IMG/VR virus record: IMGVR_UViG_3300035698_004883
Location: 1 to 28,785 of that record
Source of the DNA: a virus
Direction: 5' to 3' (one strand)
Length of the DNA stretch: 28,785 nucleotides
In this document: positions 1 through 8,506 of the stretch, piece by piece
How positions within the stretch are numbered: position 1 is the stretch's first letter
How the letters are laid out: each line of letters begins with the position of its first letter
Translations under genes and position numbers: made by a program
The notes under the pieces: generated by a model
What the model was told of the DNA's origin: nothing
Database searches by the model: none
Seen by the model: only the letters and a program-made list of their open reading frames with translations

Positions 1-754
1 ATCCGGTTGATGCTTCGGTTTCATGAAGTAGACCTGTAAAGATCTCATCCCACTCTACAAATATTCCGTATGTGGTAACTCCTGTTACGTGTCCTGAGTA
101 TTCTGCCATGTAATCGATCTCCTTGATCTTAGTTGGCATAATGTGCTTGATGTACTTCTTAGCAGATACAACGAACATATCAGACTTATCCAAATAGTTC
201 TCTACCATTACAATGATTTCCTTTCCAAGCATAGAAGAGAAGTCGTTAATCTTATTTGCCGCTGCCAGACTTCCTGGCATAAAACAATCGATCCCGCTTA
301 GGTTCACGATGAAACCTCCATCGTTGATCCCGGTGACTGTCACTTTATATGCAGCTTTGTTTTCTTTCATTGCTTGCATCAGATCGGCTCTGAGCATCAA
401 GCCGTAAGCTCGCTCAGCTGATACAACGGCGTTCTTCGCATCAACAACCATTACATCAAAGACTTCACCAGGTTCTAGTGTAATCCCGTGGACTTCACAA
501 TGACGTGATTCTTTCTCATAGCTCATGTAAACTGTGATACCGGTTCCCGGATCAAGTTCAATGTCTGTTAATGAAATATTGGTTACTGTTCCTCTGATTA
601 CTTGGCCTATGGTTAGGTCCTTTGGAGTCAGGTTGAGGGCATTTGAGGAATGCATCAGATCGTAAAGATCTTGAGCGTAAGTTTCCTGACAATATACTTT
701 GTGTGATAAAGAAGAATCTGTTTTGATTACTTCTGTGTTTTCTTCGAGTCTCAT
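1..754 (-). CDS. S1-domain RNA-binding protein (C-terminus off the window)
   Basis: Reading back from the ATG at 754, about 251 codons are open and run off the window at base 1. The protein starts MRLEENTEVIKTDSS. At least three S1/OB-type RNA-binding repeats are visible: residues ~53-95 (LTIGQVIRGTVTNISL), ~135-175 (YKVTVTGINDGGFIVNLSG) and ~220 onward (YSGHVTGVTTYGIFVEW). This glycine/aromatic pattern is typical of ribosomal protein S1 repeats, which bind single-stranded mRNA. A phage S1-like protein could recruit viral mRNAs to ribosomes of a host that makes little use of Shine-Dalgarno pairing; that role is inference. It lies 66 bases after the SprT-like gene on the same strand. No purine-rich ribosome site precedes the ATG. 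Confidence 0.85.
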   Translation of the reverse strand, partial: MRLEENTEVIKTDSSLSHKVYCQETYAQDLYDLMHSSNALNLTPKDLTIGQVIRGTVTNISLTDIELDPGTGITVYMSYEKESRHCEVHGITLEPGEVFDVMVVDAKNAVVSAERAYGLMLRADLMQAMKENKAAYKVTVTGINDGGFIVNLSGIDCFMPGSLAAANKINDFSSMLGKEIIVMVENYLDKSDMFVVSAKKYIKHIMPTKIKEIDYMAEYSGHVTGVTTYGIFVEWDEIFTGLLHETEASTG

Positions 755-820
755 TCGGTTGTATTAAAACATGTTCACTTCTTTTATGCGAAGTGCTGGA
801 AAATGTTTCGTTGGAAAACC

Positions 821-1558
821 TTACTTTATTTTGTACTCTTCAACCTTATCTTCCAATATCTCGTTATACATGTCTCGAGTTATTGTAAACATCTCTAGAT
901 TCCGCAGATTTAATTTGCGCTTGACCTTATACAAACCTAATTCAAGATGTGCTGATTTACATATTGTAATAGATACAGACTTAGATCGAGCATATACATT
1001 ACCCGGGTAATTTTGTGCGTAGTCTTTAAGCTCTTCTAAGAATTTTGTAAGTTCTGGTGTATCTAGGAATTGGGGTTGGAAAACAACAAAGGATAAATCC
1101 TCGTCATCATTAAATAAAAGAACACCATAAGTCTTGACTGGAGCAGACGTAGCAGGCTTAGACTCATTGTCAATATTCATATTACTTATCACAATATCGA
1201 ATTCTGGAAAGTTGTCATTTATATGATCCATCTCCATCTTAAATTTACGACCGTGTGGATTTTTTTCATAAACACCTTCTTGAGTCATTTTTACATGAAT
1301 CATTTCATGTGCTAGTGTATTCAAACACTTTTGCTTGGTAATATCGTAACGATGCGAAATGCCGACTTCTTTAACCGTACCATCTTTTTCATAGAAAGTT
1401 AAACCCAGATTCCGTTTACTGTTCATCCAACGAACCGGAACCTTTGTTAATTTACCACCAAAGATTTTCTTATTGATCGTATCAAACTCATCATTGAGAT
1501 CACCTATCTCTTGACGAATGTCACCTTCAAATAATTTGTATTGTGTTAGATATTTCAT
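821..1558 (-). CDS. SprT-like zinc metalloprotease
   Basis: 245 aa. Residues 84-88 read HEMIH, the HExxH zinc-binding and catalytic motif of SprT-like proteases, in the context LAHEMIHVKM. H102 in NPHGRKF is a good candidate third zinc ligand. SprT/Spartan family members cleave DNA-bound proteins; some phages carry such genes, but the target here is unknown. The N-terminus MKYLTQYKLFEGD resembles the start of other proteins in this window (22-aa peptide, 89-aa, 132-aa) and may be a virion-packaging tag. The ATG overlaps the stop of the upstream 22-aa ORF as ATGA, so the two are probably translationally coupled. The C-terminal ~120 residues match no family I recognise. Confidence 0.8.
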   Translation of the reverse strand: MKYLTQYKLFEGDIRQEIGDLNDEFDTINKKIFGGKLTKVPVRWMNSKRNLGLTFYEKDGTVKEVGISHRYDITKQKCLNTLAHEMIHVKMTQEGVYEKNPHGRKFKMEMDHINDNFPEFDIVISNMNIDNESKPATSAPVKTYGVLLFNDDEDLSFVVFQPQFLDTPELTKFLEELKDYAQNYPGNVYARSKSVSITICKSAHLELGLYKVKRKLNLRNLEMFTITRDMYNEILEDKVEEYKIK

Positions 1559-1623
1559 TTAGGATCCGATTCTATAGGATCGTCAGATTTGTCAAATGAT
1601 TCAAAAAGTATTAGGTTTTTCAT
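1555..1623 (-). CDS. 22-aa peptide upstream of the SprT-like gene
   Basis: Short ORF reading MKNLILFESFDKSD then DPIESDPK. Its stop overlaps the next ATG (ATGA at 1558-1555). It is supported by position: a GATATATAG box lies exactly 3 bases upstream of its ATG, as for three larger genes in this window. The start resembles MKYLTQYKLFEGD of the following protease. It may be a coupled leader for the protease or a tiny packaged peptide. No function is known. Confidence 0.55.
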   Translation of the reverse strand: MKNLILFESFDKSDDPIESDPK

Positions 1624-1626
1624 AAT

Positions 1627-1635
1627 CTATATATC
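1627..1635 (-). promoter_or_regulatory. GATATATAG box, 3 bases before ATG (22-aa peptide/SprT operon)
   Basis: The plus strand reads ctatatatc, giving GATATATAG on the coding strand, then ATT, then ATG at 1623. The same box with the same 3-base spacing precedes the genes at 6805, 19217 and 23473. It is best explained as the -10 element of a phage late promoter that starts transcription at or next to the ATG. Confidence 0.6.
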
Positions 1636-1685
1636 ATTTGTATTCTCAAATATCATTCGTTTTCTCAAATCCTATACTATATGAA

Positions 1686-1802
1686 ATGATGGGGTCCATG
1701 TTTTATATAAAAACATGGACCCTATTTAAGAAAGAAGTTAAGATAAAGATCGAAAAGCTGCTTGTCAAAATAGAAGACGGAAGCGATTTACGGTTTGTAT
1801 AA
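1686..1802 (+). other. Possible 38-aa plus-strand ORF
   Basis: This ORF opens ATGATGGGG and codes for a peptide ending KKEVKIKIEKLLVKIEDGSD then LRFV, stop at 1800-1802. The alternating Lys/Ile/Glu composition looks like real protein. It is on the strand opposite to all confident genes, and its second in-frame ATG (1698) is inside the 13-bp hairpin. It could be an antisense small gene or a remnant; chance is not excluded. Confidence 0.25.
1692..1722. terminator. Perfect 13-bp hairpin between dda and the protease operon
   Basis: GGGTCCATGTTTT (1692-1704) is the exact reverse complement of 1710-1722, with a 5-base ATATA loop. It lies in the 222-bp gap after dda and before the 22-aa ORF. There is no U-run after the stem on the minus strand, so a simple Rho-independent terminator is not proven. 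It may mark a transcript end or protect an mRNA 3' end. The rest of the gap holds only the plus-strand ORF described next. Confidence 0.5.
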
Positions 1803-1845
1803 AGTTGATTTGGTGATTGCCGATATTAAAGGTAAGACCTCCTAA

Positions 1846-3267
1846 TTACCTTCTAACCATAAATAGCTTCTCGGAAGCTCTCGTATACGCTGTGTACTTA
1901 ATTCTATTCCTCTCAAACACATTCTGGTTCATATCAATATCGTCTTCAATGATGAAAACATTTTGATATGTCGAGCCCTGTGACTTGTGACAAGTAATCG
2001 CATAGTTGTAACCAACATCTGCAAATTGTCTCATGAATTCGTAATACTTCACCCAACTTTTTCGAGCATCATATCCTTTTTTCTTGATTGCCGTTTGCTT
2101 CAGGTCCTTCAAAACATTATCGAATGCTTGTAAAGAATCCTCATGTAAAATGTCGATCTTTCTACTCTGAACCTTCCCACGAAGATCGTAGTATTCTACC
2201 GTTGTATTGTAGTAAGATAATCTGATCGCTTCATCTTCTGTTGCAAATGTGCGAGCAGATATATCGTAATCCACAACCTCAAATTCATCGTTGGTTGTGA
2301 ACAACATGATATTGTACTTATCTATGATTGGTTTATTCGCTACAAGTTTCTCACCCTTCATGATCTTGGTAATAGCTTCTTCCTCTTTATAGATCAAAGC
2401 TCGAATGATGGAATTCATCTTACCAATCGTCTTATTTCGCCAAGCAATAACCTTAGCATAATCAGAATTGTCTTTGAACTCTTTCGAGACAAAGTACTCT
2501 TCCAATAGAGTTGTCATTCGGGTTCGTTCAACTGGATTACCAAAATCGACGAAATCAATACCACCACCATCAACCAAATTGGTTTCTTTCAATACAGGTG
2601 ATCCTGGATTAAATAGGTCCTCTCGGATGTCGAAACCTGCCTTTAGGATTGGATTGCCTTCAGTTTGTCTCATGATCTCAGTAAGCAGAAACCTTTTGAT
2701 GTTATACTTCTCTCGCATATCTTCTTTAAAAGGAATGCAATCAACCTTTCCAACTGGTGGAATTTGAGCTGGATCACCCATGAAGATGATCTTGACATGA
2801 GCACTATATTGCTCGATCTCTTGGAACAAATCATCGGCAAGCATGGATACTTCATCTACAATAACAACATTCAATTCCTCAATAGAAGATTCGTCATACT
2901 TACTTTTTGTAAATATCTGTTTCCCTGTTGCTGTGATCTCTTCTTTAAGACCGAGCATTTTATGGATAGTCTGAAAGGTAACCTTGCTATCCTGAATGTT
3001 TCCTGATGCCTGTAGAACCTTCACCGCCTTATTTGTAGGGGCAGTTACTGCAATGGTCCAATTAACATGTTTTTCTTTAATGTATCTGAGTAGTTTACCA
3101 ACCAAGTATGTTTTACCAGTTCCAGCATAACCCTCTAATAGGTATATGTCACTACCACGAGATTCAAGAAAAGCCCGCATTTGAATGTACGCTTCTTGTT
3201 GGCCCTCATTAAGATCTGCGGGAATACCTGTAGGCTTTGGTGTTTCTTCTTTCACTTCTTCACTCAT
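1846..3267 (-). CDS. dda: Dda-like SF1 DNA helicase
   Basis: 473 aa, close to T4 Dda (439 aa). Superfamily 1B helicase motifs are in order: Walker A GYAGTGKT at 46-53, a threonine/serine-rich motif Ia near 75-80 (TAPTNKA), Walker B VIVDEVSML around 135-143, motif III GDPAQIPPVG at 164-173, and near the C-terminus CHKSQGSTYQNVFI and YTAYTRASEKLF (motifs V and VI). Dda is a 5'-3' helicase that acts at replication origins and removes bound proteins. A very short ORF (MKAFKYE) ends over its ATG; I do not call that a gene. It is the first gene after the 1156-aa virion-type protein, separated by 67 bases holding a weak hairpin (about 3286-3315). Confidence 0.92.
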   Translation of the reverse strand: MSEEVKEETPKPTGIPADLNEGQQEAYIQMRAFLESRGSDIYLLEGYAGTGKTYLVGKLLRYIKEKHVNWTIAVTAPTNKAVKVLQASGNIQDSKVTFQTIHKMLGLKEEITATGKQIFTKSKYDESSIEELNVVIVDEVSMLADDLFQEIEQYSAHVKIIFMGDPAQIPPVGKVDCIPFKEDMREKYNIKRFLLTEIMRQTEGNPILKAGFDIREDLFNPGSPVLKETNLVDGGGIDFVDFGNPVERTRMTTLLEEYFVSKEFKDNSDYAKVIAWRNKTIGKMNSIIRALIYKEEEAITKIMKGEKLVANKPIIDKYNIMLFTTNDEFEVVDYDISARTFATEDEAIRLSYYNTTVEYYDLRGKVQSRKIDILHEDSLQAFDNVLKDLKQTAIKKKGYDARKSWVKYYEFMRQFADVGYNYAITCHKSQGSTYQNVFIIEDDIDMNQNVFERNRIKYTAYTRASEKLFMVRR

Positions 3268-3334
3268 ATTTAAAGGCTTTCATCTTATATGGTTAGGAAC
3301 TAGAAACGTTCCCAAGAAATGGAAAGTATTTTCC

Positions 3335-6300
3335 TTATGGATTTTCTAACAGACCACCACCTTTCTTGCCCTGTGTACACCATTCATCTAAAAAAATGAC
3401 GAACAAGAAATTATTAGGTGATAATCTAGACCAAGGCGGGAGATCATCCTGAACTAAGATAGGGTGGAGCATTTTAAATAACTGTGGAGCAAGCAATACA
3501 ACTGGGAAAGGAACAAACGATAATGCGGTCAAAGCAATATTAGCAGCTTCTAACGGTATCGGATAAACAACTGGTTGTGTATCTATTGAAACAGCCGGAA
3601 GCATTCCGAGCATCTCAGTAAACTTCATATTCTTTGCAGCACCGAAAACAGCAATACCCAATAATATTGGTGTCAGTATTTGTTCAACCACTCCAAATGA
3701 ATCCTCTACCATTCCGATTACTACTTGTTTCAAATCTGTGTCGGTCATTTTAGATAAATCTGGAAGGGTCGCAATGTCTATAATATCAACCAATCCCATT
3801 ACCGCTCCAATTATGGCTCCACTTATCGCTTGACCCGGTATCGTAGCCTGTAATTGTGGTGGTGCACTAAGACTTGGTATAGGAGGGAGTTGTACTGCTG
3901 CAAGTGATAAAGCAGAACTCAACAACATGTCTTTGATACTTATATTTGAGATGTCTGGAATTTCGAGAGGAGGTAACGCTTGCTTAAGAAAGCCTGCAGT
4001 TATATCCTTCATCATGGTTTTGCTTATGATTGGTGAATTAGGTGTACCGAATTTTTGAAGGATATTACTAATGTCTTCTGTGCTTAATGCAGATATAACT
4101 CCGGTTACGATCCCGGCCACAGCTGCGATTGCTGCCAGAACAGCCGGTGGTATTGGTGGCATTTCAAGTGTAGAATCCTGTCTACATACATATGGATTTA
4201 CGAGAGTCATTCCACCACTTGACGCAGCAACTAATCCAAGAATAGCAGGTGTCAATTTGAACACTGCAGAATCTGAGATCTTTGTCAGACCGTTTTTAAA
4301 TTTGGTTGAAAATTCAACATCTGTCTGTGGGGATTCGGGTATAACAATATCCGGCATATCGATCCCTGGTAAGTCGACTTCACCAATTAAATCGTTCAAC
4401 TTCTTTGTCAAATCGATCGTCTTCATTTCGGGAATGGCAATATCAGGCAATTCTAAATTGATACCTTGTTTTAGCTTATCCAATAGTTCCATTGGTGGTA
4501 TCGGCTTAGGATTTGTTTTATCTGTATTCTTAGGAACCTTCATATCAGGAACCTTCAATTTATTCAAGTAATCTCCGACCGTACTTTTTAAAGCCGTTTT
4601 CTTTTCTGTTAATGTAGCATTGGCCTCTAACGTATTCAGCTTAGACATATCAGGCAACTTCAACCGGTTAACCTTTTTAAGCAACTTATCTTTAGCATCT
4701 CCTAATACGGCCTCTGGACTATCTGGATTTAATTGTGGAACAAAGCCATCAACATTGACATCATTTAATAAAGTGCTTACAGGAGTTGGTACAGCAATTC
4801 CACCAGATGCAAGTGTTTTCAAGAACCCATCACCTGAATCCGAACCCATCTGTTCTGCTGGTCTTAAGGATACCAAGAACTTTTTCTCCCCATCAGATCC
4901 AACAAATAATACAAAGGGTGAAGGACAAATACCACACTGACCAATGAATATCACGAACACGCCAACCGGAAGCGGAATAACGACTAAAGGAATCCAAATA
5001 ATAGGCAATGGAATTTTCAACGGTCCACCCGGTGTAGGAACTATTAGACCTACCGGCCAATATTTAAAGCCACCTGGTCCTGGAATAGGCATCACGCCCA
5101 TTGTCGTGGCCATAAGTGAGAACTTTACCCAATAACAGTATTTAGTGTAGTTTGGATCATTTGGATCTTCATTACCCATATCTAGACCTAATGGATCTGC
5201 TCCTGGAGGAGTTTGTGGGTCTTCAGGATCTTCAGGTCCGTCTCCAGCTTTTGTCACACAAGGTACTGATTTGTATTCCTCTTTCTTTGCTTCTATATCT
5301 AACATGACTTGATCATGTTGGGCCTTGATGTAGTCATAGATTTCCCGACAGTTATCTAGCCGGATTAAAAATGATTCTGCGGAATCTCTAACATTAGTTA
5401 CAATATCCTTTAATCTACCTGAATCTGGTAAGTCATTGAATACCTTTCCAAATGATAGCAGTAATTGAACTTCTTTTGTTGCTAATTCCCGCAAAGGTTG
5501 ATTCAACGTTTCTAGCCCCGGTTCAATAATTTCAGCCTTTACTTCAGATACCTTGTTAGCATGATTGACAGGAAAATTTGAGAAGAATGCTTTGTATGTG
5601 CTTTGGCTTTCTATGAAGTTATCACCCACCTTTACGTCTGTATCAACGAATAACGGATCTTGTCTAGATCCATCTTCAGTTAAACCTCGCTCCTCCTTTG
5701 TAAAGAATAAATCGATGTCACCCCAAATATTATAATAGGACGCGTATAAGGAGCCCGTTGGTGGTTCCTCAGCATAGTTGTCTATAGTTAATATATCAGC
5801 TGATACGGTGCTTGTAAGGTCTATTCCGGTCAATATGTTAGCCGGATCTATTGTTTCATGTTGTATTATTACCTTAAACCCATCTTGAATGTCTCCACCT
5901 TCTGCATCTAAGATAGCACGAGAAGTGAATAAACTCAATGATCCGGGAACAGTCTCAGAACCTAAATTGTTTAAACCACGTTCTAGTGCTTTCCTTCTGG
6001 TTGCAATAACGCCTTGTTGTAATGCAATATTACTAAATGACCAAGTTCCTAATCTGGCTAATTGTATACTTGTCTCTACCTCAACTAATCGTACCTCTTT
6101 TTTAGCTAATTCGATTTTTACGTCGTGTAAAAGAAGCGGGATCGGCAACAAACTAGCTGCTAAAACTTGTGCACGAAGTGGTGCTATCTCTTGTACAAGT
6201 TGTTTTTTTTCTCGAACTAAAGGGGTGAACGTATCAAGCAGACCGTCAAGAGTGTCCACTTTTGTTTTGTAATATCCTTCGAGACTTCTGTAATTGTATA

Positions 6301-6805
6301 GTAATTCCTCAAAGTTAATTAAGGTCTCGTTTATCTGTTGTTCTTTGGTAAGCAGAAGATCTAATTCAGCTGTAATCTTTTTCATCAGATCCACACATGC
6401 TAGAACTTCATCTTGTTCTGCTTCATGTTCTGACATGATCGCTTTGATCTTAGACTCAACATCATTTATTTCTTGTGGATCAACATCTGGGATTGGAATT
6501 TCATCCTCAGGACATAATTCTTCTAAGTCGGATTCAGTAAAAACTATTGGATCTACTGGACAAGGTTTTCCAAGATCTTGTAAAACTTCTTCTTGAATCT
6601 TAAATTCTTGTCTTAAGATCTTTTCATATGTAGGTGTGTTATCGATATAGACAACAAGAGATTGCTCAAGCAACCAAGCATCAAGGGCGAACTTACTTTT
6701 GATATTAGCAAGATCTTTCTTTGTAACTCGTGGGTGTTGTTTTAACGTTTCACGTTTTGCCTCTGGCAAATCTATACGTGACCGACTATTGTATGCAACC
6801 TTCAT
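3335..6805 (-). CDS. Large proline-rich structural-type protein, 1156 aa
   Basis: I do not recognise a named family. Residues ~110-285 are charged and probably helical or coiled-coil. Residues ~285-520 are mixed. Residues ~570-640 are strikingly hydrophobic and proline/glycine-rich (MPIPGPGGFKYWPVGLIVP, then IPLPIIWIPLVVIPLPVGVF), with CGIC at 624-627. Residues ~715-825 repeat short LPDI/VPDM/IPEM/MPDI motifs. Residues ~885-1010 hold alanine/isoleucine-rich segments that look membrane-active. This layout fits a large virion protein that contacts membrane, or a tail or baseplate component; that is inference. It has its own GATATATAG box 3 bases before the ATG, as expected for a late gene, and a separate transcription unit from the 80-aa gene 20 bases upstream. 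Confidence 0.75.
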   Translation of the reverse strand: MKVAYNSRSRIDLPEAKRETLKQHPRVTKKDLANIKSKFALDAWLLEQSLVVYIDNTPTYEKILRQEFKIQEEVLQDLGKPCPVDPIVFTESDLEELCPEDEIPIPDVDPQEINDVESKIKAIMSEHEAEQDEVLACVDLMKKITAELDLLLTKEQQINETLINFEELLYNYRSLEGYYKTKVDTLDGLLDTFTPLVREKKQLVQEIAPLRAQVLAASLLPIPLLLHDVKIELAKKEVRLVEVETSIQLARLGTWSFSNIALQQGVIATRRKALERGLNNLGSETVPGSLSLFTSRAILDAEGGDIQDGFKVIIQHETIDPANILTGIDLTSTVSADILTIDNYAEEPPTGSLYASYYNIWGDIDLFFTKEERGLTEDGSRQDPLFVDTDVKVGDNFIESQSTYKAFFSNFPVNHANKVSEVKAEIIEPGLETLNQPLRELATKEVQLLLSFGKVFNDLPDSGRLKDIVTNVRDSAESFLIRLDNCREIYDYIKAQHDQVMLDIEAKKEEYKSVPCVTKAGDGPEDPEDPQTPPGADPLGLDMGNEDPNDPNYTKYCYWVKFSLMATTMGVMPIPGPGGFKYWPVGLIVPTPGGPLKIPLPIIWIPLVVIPLPVGVFVIFIGQCGICPSPFVLFVGSDGEKKFLVSLRPAEQMGSDSGDGFLKTLASGGIAVPTPVSTLLNDVNVDGFVPQLNPDSPEAVLGDAKDKLLKKVNRLKLPDMSKLNTLEANATLTEKKTALKSTVGDYLNKLKVPDMKVPKNTDKTNPKPIPPMELLDKLKQGINLELPDIAIPEMKTIDLTKKLNDLIGEVDLPGIDMPDIVIPESPQTDVEFSTKFKNGLTKISDSAVFKLTPAILGLVAASSGGMTLVNPYVCRQDSTLEMPPIPPAVLAAIAAVAGIVTGVISALSTEDISNILQKFGTPNSPIISKTMMKDITAGFLKQALPPLEIPDISNISIKDMLLSSALSLAAVQLPPIPSLSAPPQLQATIPGQAISGAIIGAVMGLVDIIDIATLPDLSKMTDTDLKQVVIGMVEDSFGVVEQILTPILLGIAVFGAAKNMKFTEMLGMLPAVSIDTQPVVYPIPLEAANIALTALSFVPFPVVLLAPQLFKMLHPILVQDDLPPWSRLSPNNFLFVIFLDEWCTQGKKGGGLLENP

Positions 6806-6808
6806 ACC

Positions 6809-6817
6809 CTATATATC
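6809..6817 (-). promoter_or_regulatory. GATATATAG box, 3 bases before ATG (1156-aa gene)
   Basis: The coding strand reads GATATATAG, GGT, ATG. The box sits in the 20-base gap between the 80-aa and 1156-aa genes, which gives the large gene its own putative late promoter. Confidence 0.6.
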
Positions 6818-6825
6818 GGGTATTT

Positions 6826-7068
6826 TTAGGTGCTGGAAGTAGTATTTGAATCGTACACTTCATTCAAATTTCCTGATTCTTTTTTGACATTAACAATGGC
6901 ATATTCGATTTGTTCGGTAACCATTATAAGAACATTTTCAACTACCCAAGTAATACCGTTCAATTGGGGTTTGTCTTCAATGTCAAATTGATACCTCATA
7001 CCATCGACAGGAAGTGTAATATGTGCTGTGTTAATTATGGCTCCGTTGAATGTGAAATCTATTTTCAT
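6826..7068 (-). CDS. 80-aa hypothetical protein
   Basis: MKIDFTFNGAIINTAHITLP... is short and rich in alternating hydrophobic residues, compatible with a small beta-sandwich. It contains no cysteine or catalytic motif I recognise. Its ATG overlaps the stop of the 295-aa gene (ATGA, 7068-7065), so the two are translationally coupled. Association with the following 1156-aa structural-type protein suggests a virion or assembly role, by position only. Confidence 0.65.
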   Translation of the reverse strand: MKIDFTFNGAIINTAHITLPVDGMRYQFDIEDKPQLNGITWVVENVLIMVTEQIEYAIVNVKKESGNLNEVYDSNTTSST

Positions 7069-7952
7069 TTTATGTCGAATTGTAAGTATTGTTTATGTGG
7101 ATGCGGACCAATATCTGCGATAGTGTAACGAGCTGATACACCATTGATTCCTTGAAAATCAGAATGGATCAACCCTTTAATGTCGTCTTCGGTGGTTACT
7201 AATTGAACTCCTGGTTCTTCTCGAGATCCTGGGCATCTTCCAACAATAACTTTGTTTTTAATTGGAGTAGTGCTAAAGTAGATCTTAAGCTGACCCATGA
7301 AATAATCCGGCATATTAGATCCAACCGGTGCAAATGGAACATTTTTAGGCGTTGGCCATTCAAATAGGTATTTGTAACTCTCGTCGATAATGAGGAAATT
7401 TGCTTGACCCCGACGACACTGTGTTGCTACTATACTTGAAGCCGCAAGTATCCTTGATATAATTTTTCGTTTATTATCTTCAGGAGCATCTGGAACTAGA
7501 ACAACGTCAAGTTCCTTGATATGTTCCGCCATAACTTGTTCTTTGTTCTTCTGAGATAAGGTTAAGATATGTTCAAAGGCTTCCTGATGTATCTTCTTAG
7601 TCAATACATAATCTGGTTCTTCCTCTTCACCACAATCAAACTTATGCTCTTGATAAGGATATTTTTCTGTGAATATCTTCAAAGTCATAACTTTCATTAC
7701 AGGTTCAGCTTCTTCCAGATGTGCACCTAATGTATTAGGTAAAACTTCATATGCTGGATCTAACCAAGCAGCTGGTTTTTCTGGTTCTTCCTCAGATTCA
7801 ATATACACGTAATCAAGAAATGTACATGTTACTTCGTCTCCATTGACTTCAGGTAACATGATAACAGGTATTACACCATCAAGATAATGGGTATTGTGAC
7901 CTGCTGGTAAATTGGGTGTTGATATTTCCATGCATATTATACATGGAAACAT
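7065..7952 (-). CDS. 295-aa hypothetical, possible structural protein
   Basis: No certain family. An acidic N-terminal half (about residues 60-130, runs of Glu) is followed by a region with RRGQANFLIIDESYKYLF near residue 185 and GQLKIYFSTTP, then KNKVIVGRCPGSREEPG near 240. Order and spacing of RxGxANF, GxLxxY and KxxVGxxG resemble the C-terminal part of T4 gp23-type capsid proteins. The protein is much shorter than gp23 (about 520 aa), so this is a lead and not an assignment. It overlaps the 80-aa gene and lies 10 bases after the zinc-ribbon gene, forming a three-gene group. Confidence 0.65.
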   Translation of the reverse strand: MFPCIICMEISTPNLPAGHNTHYLDGVIPVIMLPEVNGDEVTCTFLDYVYIESEEEPEKPAAWLDPAYEVLPNTLGAHLEEAEPVMKVMTLKIFTEKYPYQEHKFDCGEEEEPDYVLTKKIHQEAFEHILTLSQKNKEQVMAEHIKELDVVLVPDAPEDNKRKIISRILAASSIVATQCRRGQANFLIIDESYKYLFEWPTPKNVPFAPVGSNMPDYFMGQLKIYFSTTPIKNKVIVGRCPGSREEPGVQLVTTEDDIKGLIHSDFQGINGVSARYTIADIGPHPHKQYLQFDIK

Positions 7953-7962
7953 AGAATTGTTT

Positions 7963-8229
7963 CTACCCTGGTTTCTTAAAGTATTTATCTAGTTCATCTT
8001 TGGTAGGATAACCCAAATCATAACCACATAGATCACATATTCGTTTAAGGTCAGAAGAACCCTCCGGATTAGTGTCTTTAATTTTACAATGCTCATCAGG
8101 ATGTGTGCATTCGTCTTTGACTGTTTCCAGTTCTTTTTCAGCTTCTTTTATATCAAGTTCCAGTTTTTGGGCCTTCTTCTTAATCTCGGCGTTCTTATCC
8201 TTCTCAATGTTGTTATCATCTATAATCAT
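7963..8229 (-). CDS. 88-aa coiled-coil/zinc-finger protein
   Basis: Residues ~1-42 are Lys/Glu-rich and predicted helical. They are followed by CTHPDEHC and, 20 residues on, CDLCGYDLG, a likely zinc site made of two Cys/His pairs. It may bind nucleic acid or a protein partner. It is the first gene after the RNA region. The 200 bases upstream (8230-8435) hold no convincing minus-strand gene or GATATATAG box; an AATATATAC sequence near 8298-8306 is the nearest promoter-like stretch. Confidence 0.65.
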   Translation of the reverse strand: MIIDDNNIEKDKNAEIKKKAQKLELDIKEAEKELETVKDECTHPDEHCKIKDTNPEGSSDLKRICDLCGYDLGYPTKDELDKYFKKPG

Positions 8230-8402
8230 AGGCTAACGTTTCATTGTTCACAAGATTCGAATTTAATCAAATTTTGTATTCATGGCATTAAAGCAGAGTA
8301 TATATTCCACAATTAAAAATACGTGGATATTTTTAGTATTGGATTATATGGCCGAAGTCGATGTTTCAATTTTTTATTAAAGGTTAAACGAATCCACACA
8401 TC

Positions 8403-8495
8403 GTGTATCATGCAAGTCGGAATTCAGAATATTATCTAGCTTGGACCGATTGGGATAATGAAAAATTTGATAAGTTTATTGCTAAGTATTCTTAA
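8403..8495 (+). pseudogene. Possible plus-strand gene remnant
   Basis: The plus strand has 30 codons reading VYHASRNSEYYLAWTDWDNE then KFDKFIAKYS, stop at 8493-8495. The composition (YYLAW, DWDNEKF) is very protein-like, but an in-frame stop lies 15 bases before the GTG at 8403 and there is no ATG. It may be the C-terminal scrap of a lost gene, now between the zinc-finger gene and the RNA region. Coincidence cannot be excluded. Confidence 0.25.
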
Positions 8496-8506
8496 ATCAG
8501 CTTTCC

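Noticed and set aside
3255-3285. 7-aa ORF MKAFKYE over the dda start
   Set aside because: It is too short to support, and there is no promoter box at the usual spacing.
4071-6596. Several 60-166-aa plus-strand ORFs opposite the 1156-aa gene
   Set aside because: They mirror the long minus-strand frame and have Ser/Thr/Ile-rich shadow composition.
3335-6805. 1156-aa protein as the tail tape measure
   Set aside because: It lacks the long continuous helical region of tape-measure proteins and has proline-rich hydrophobic segments instead.
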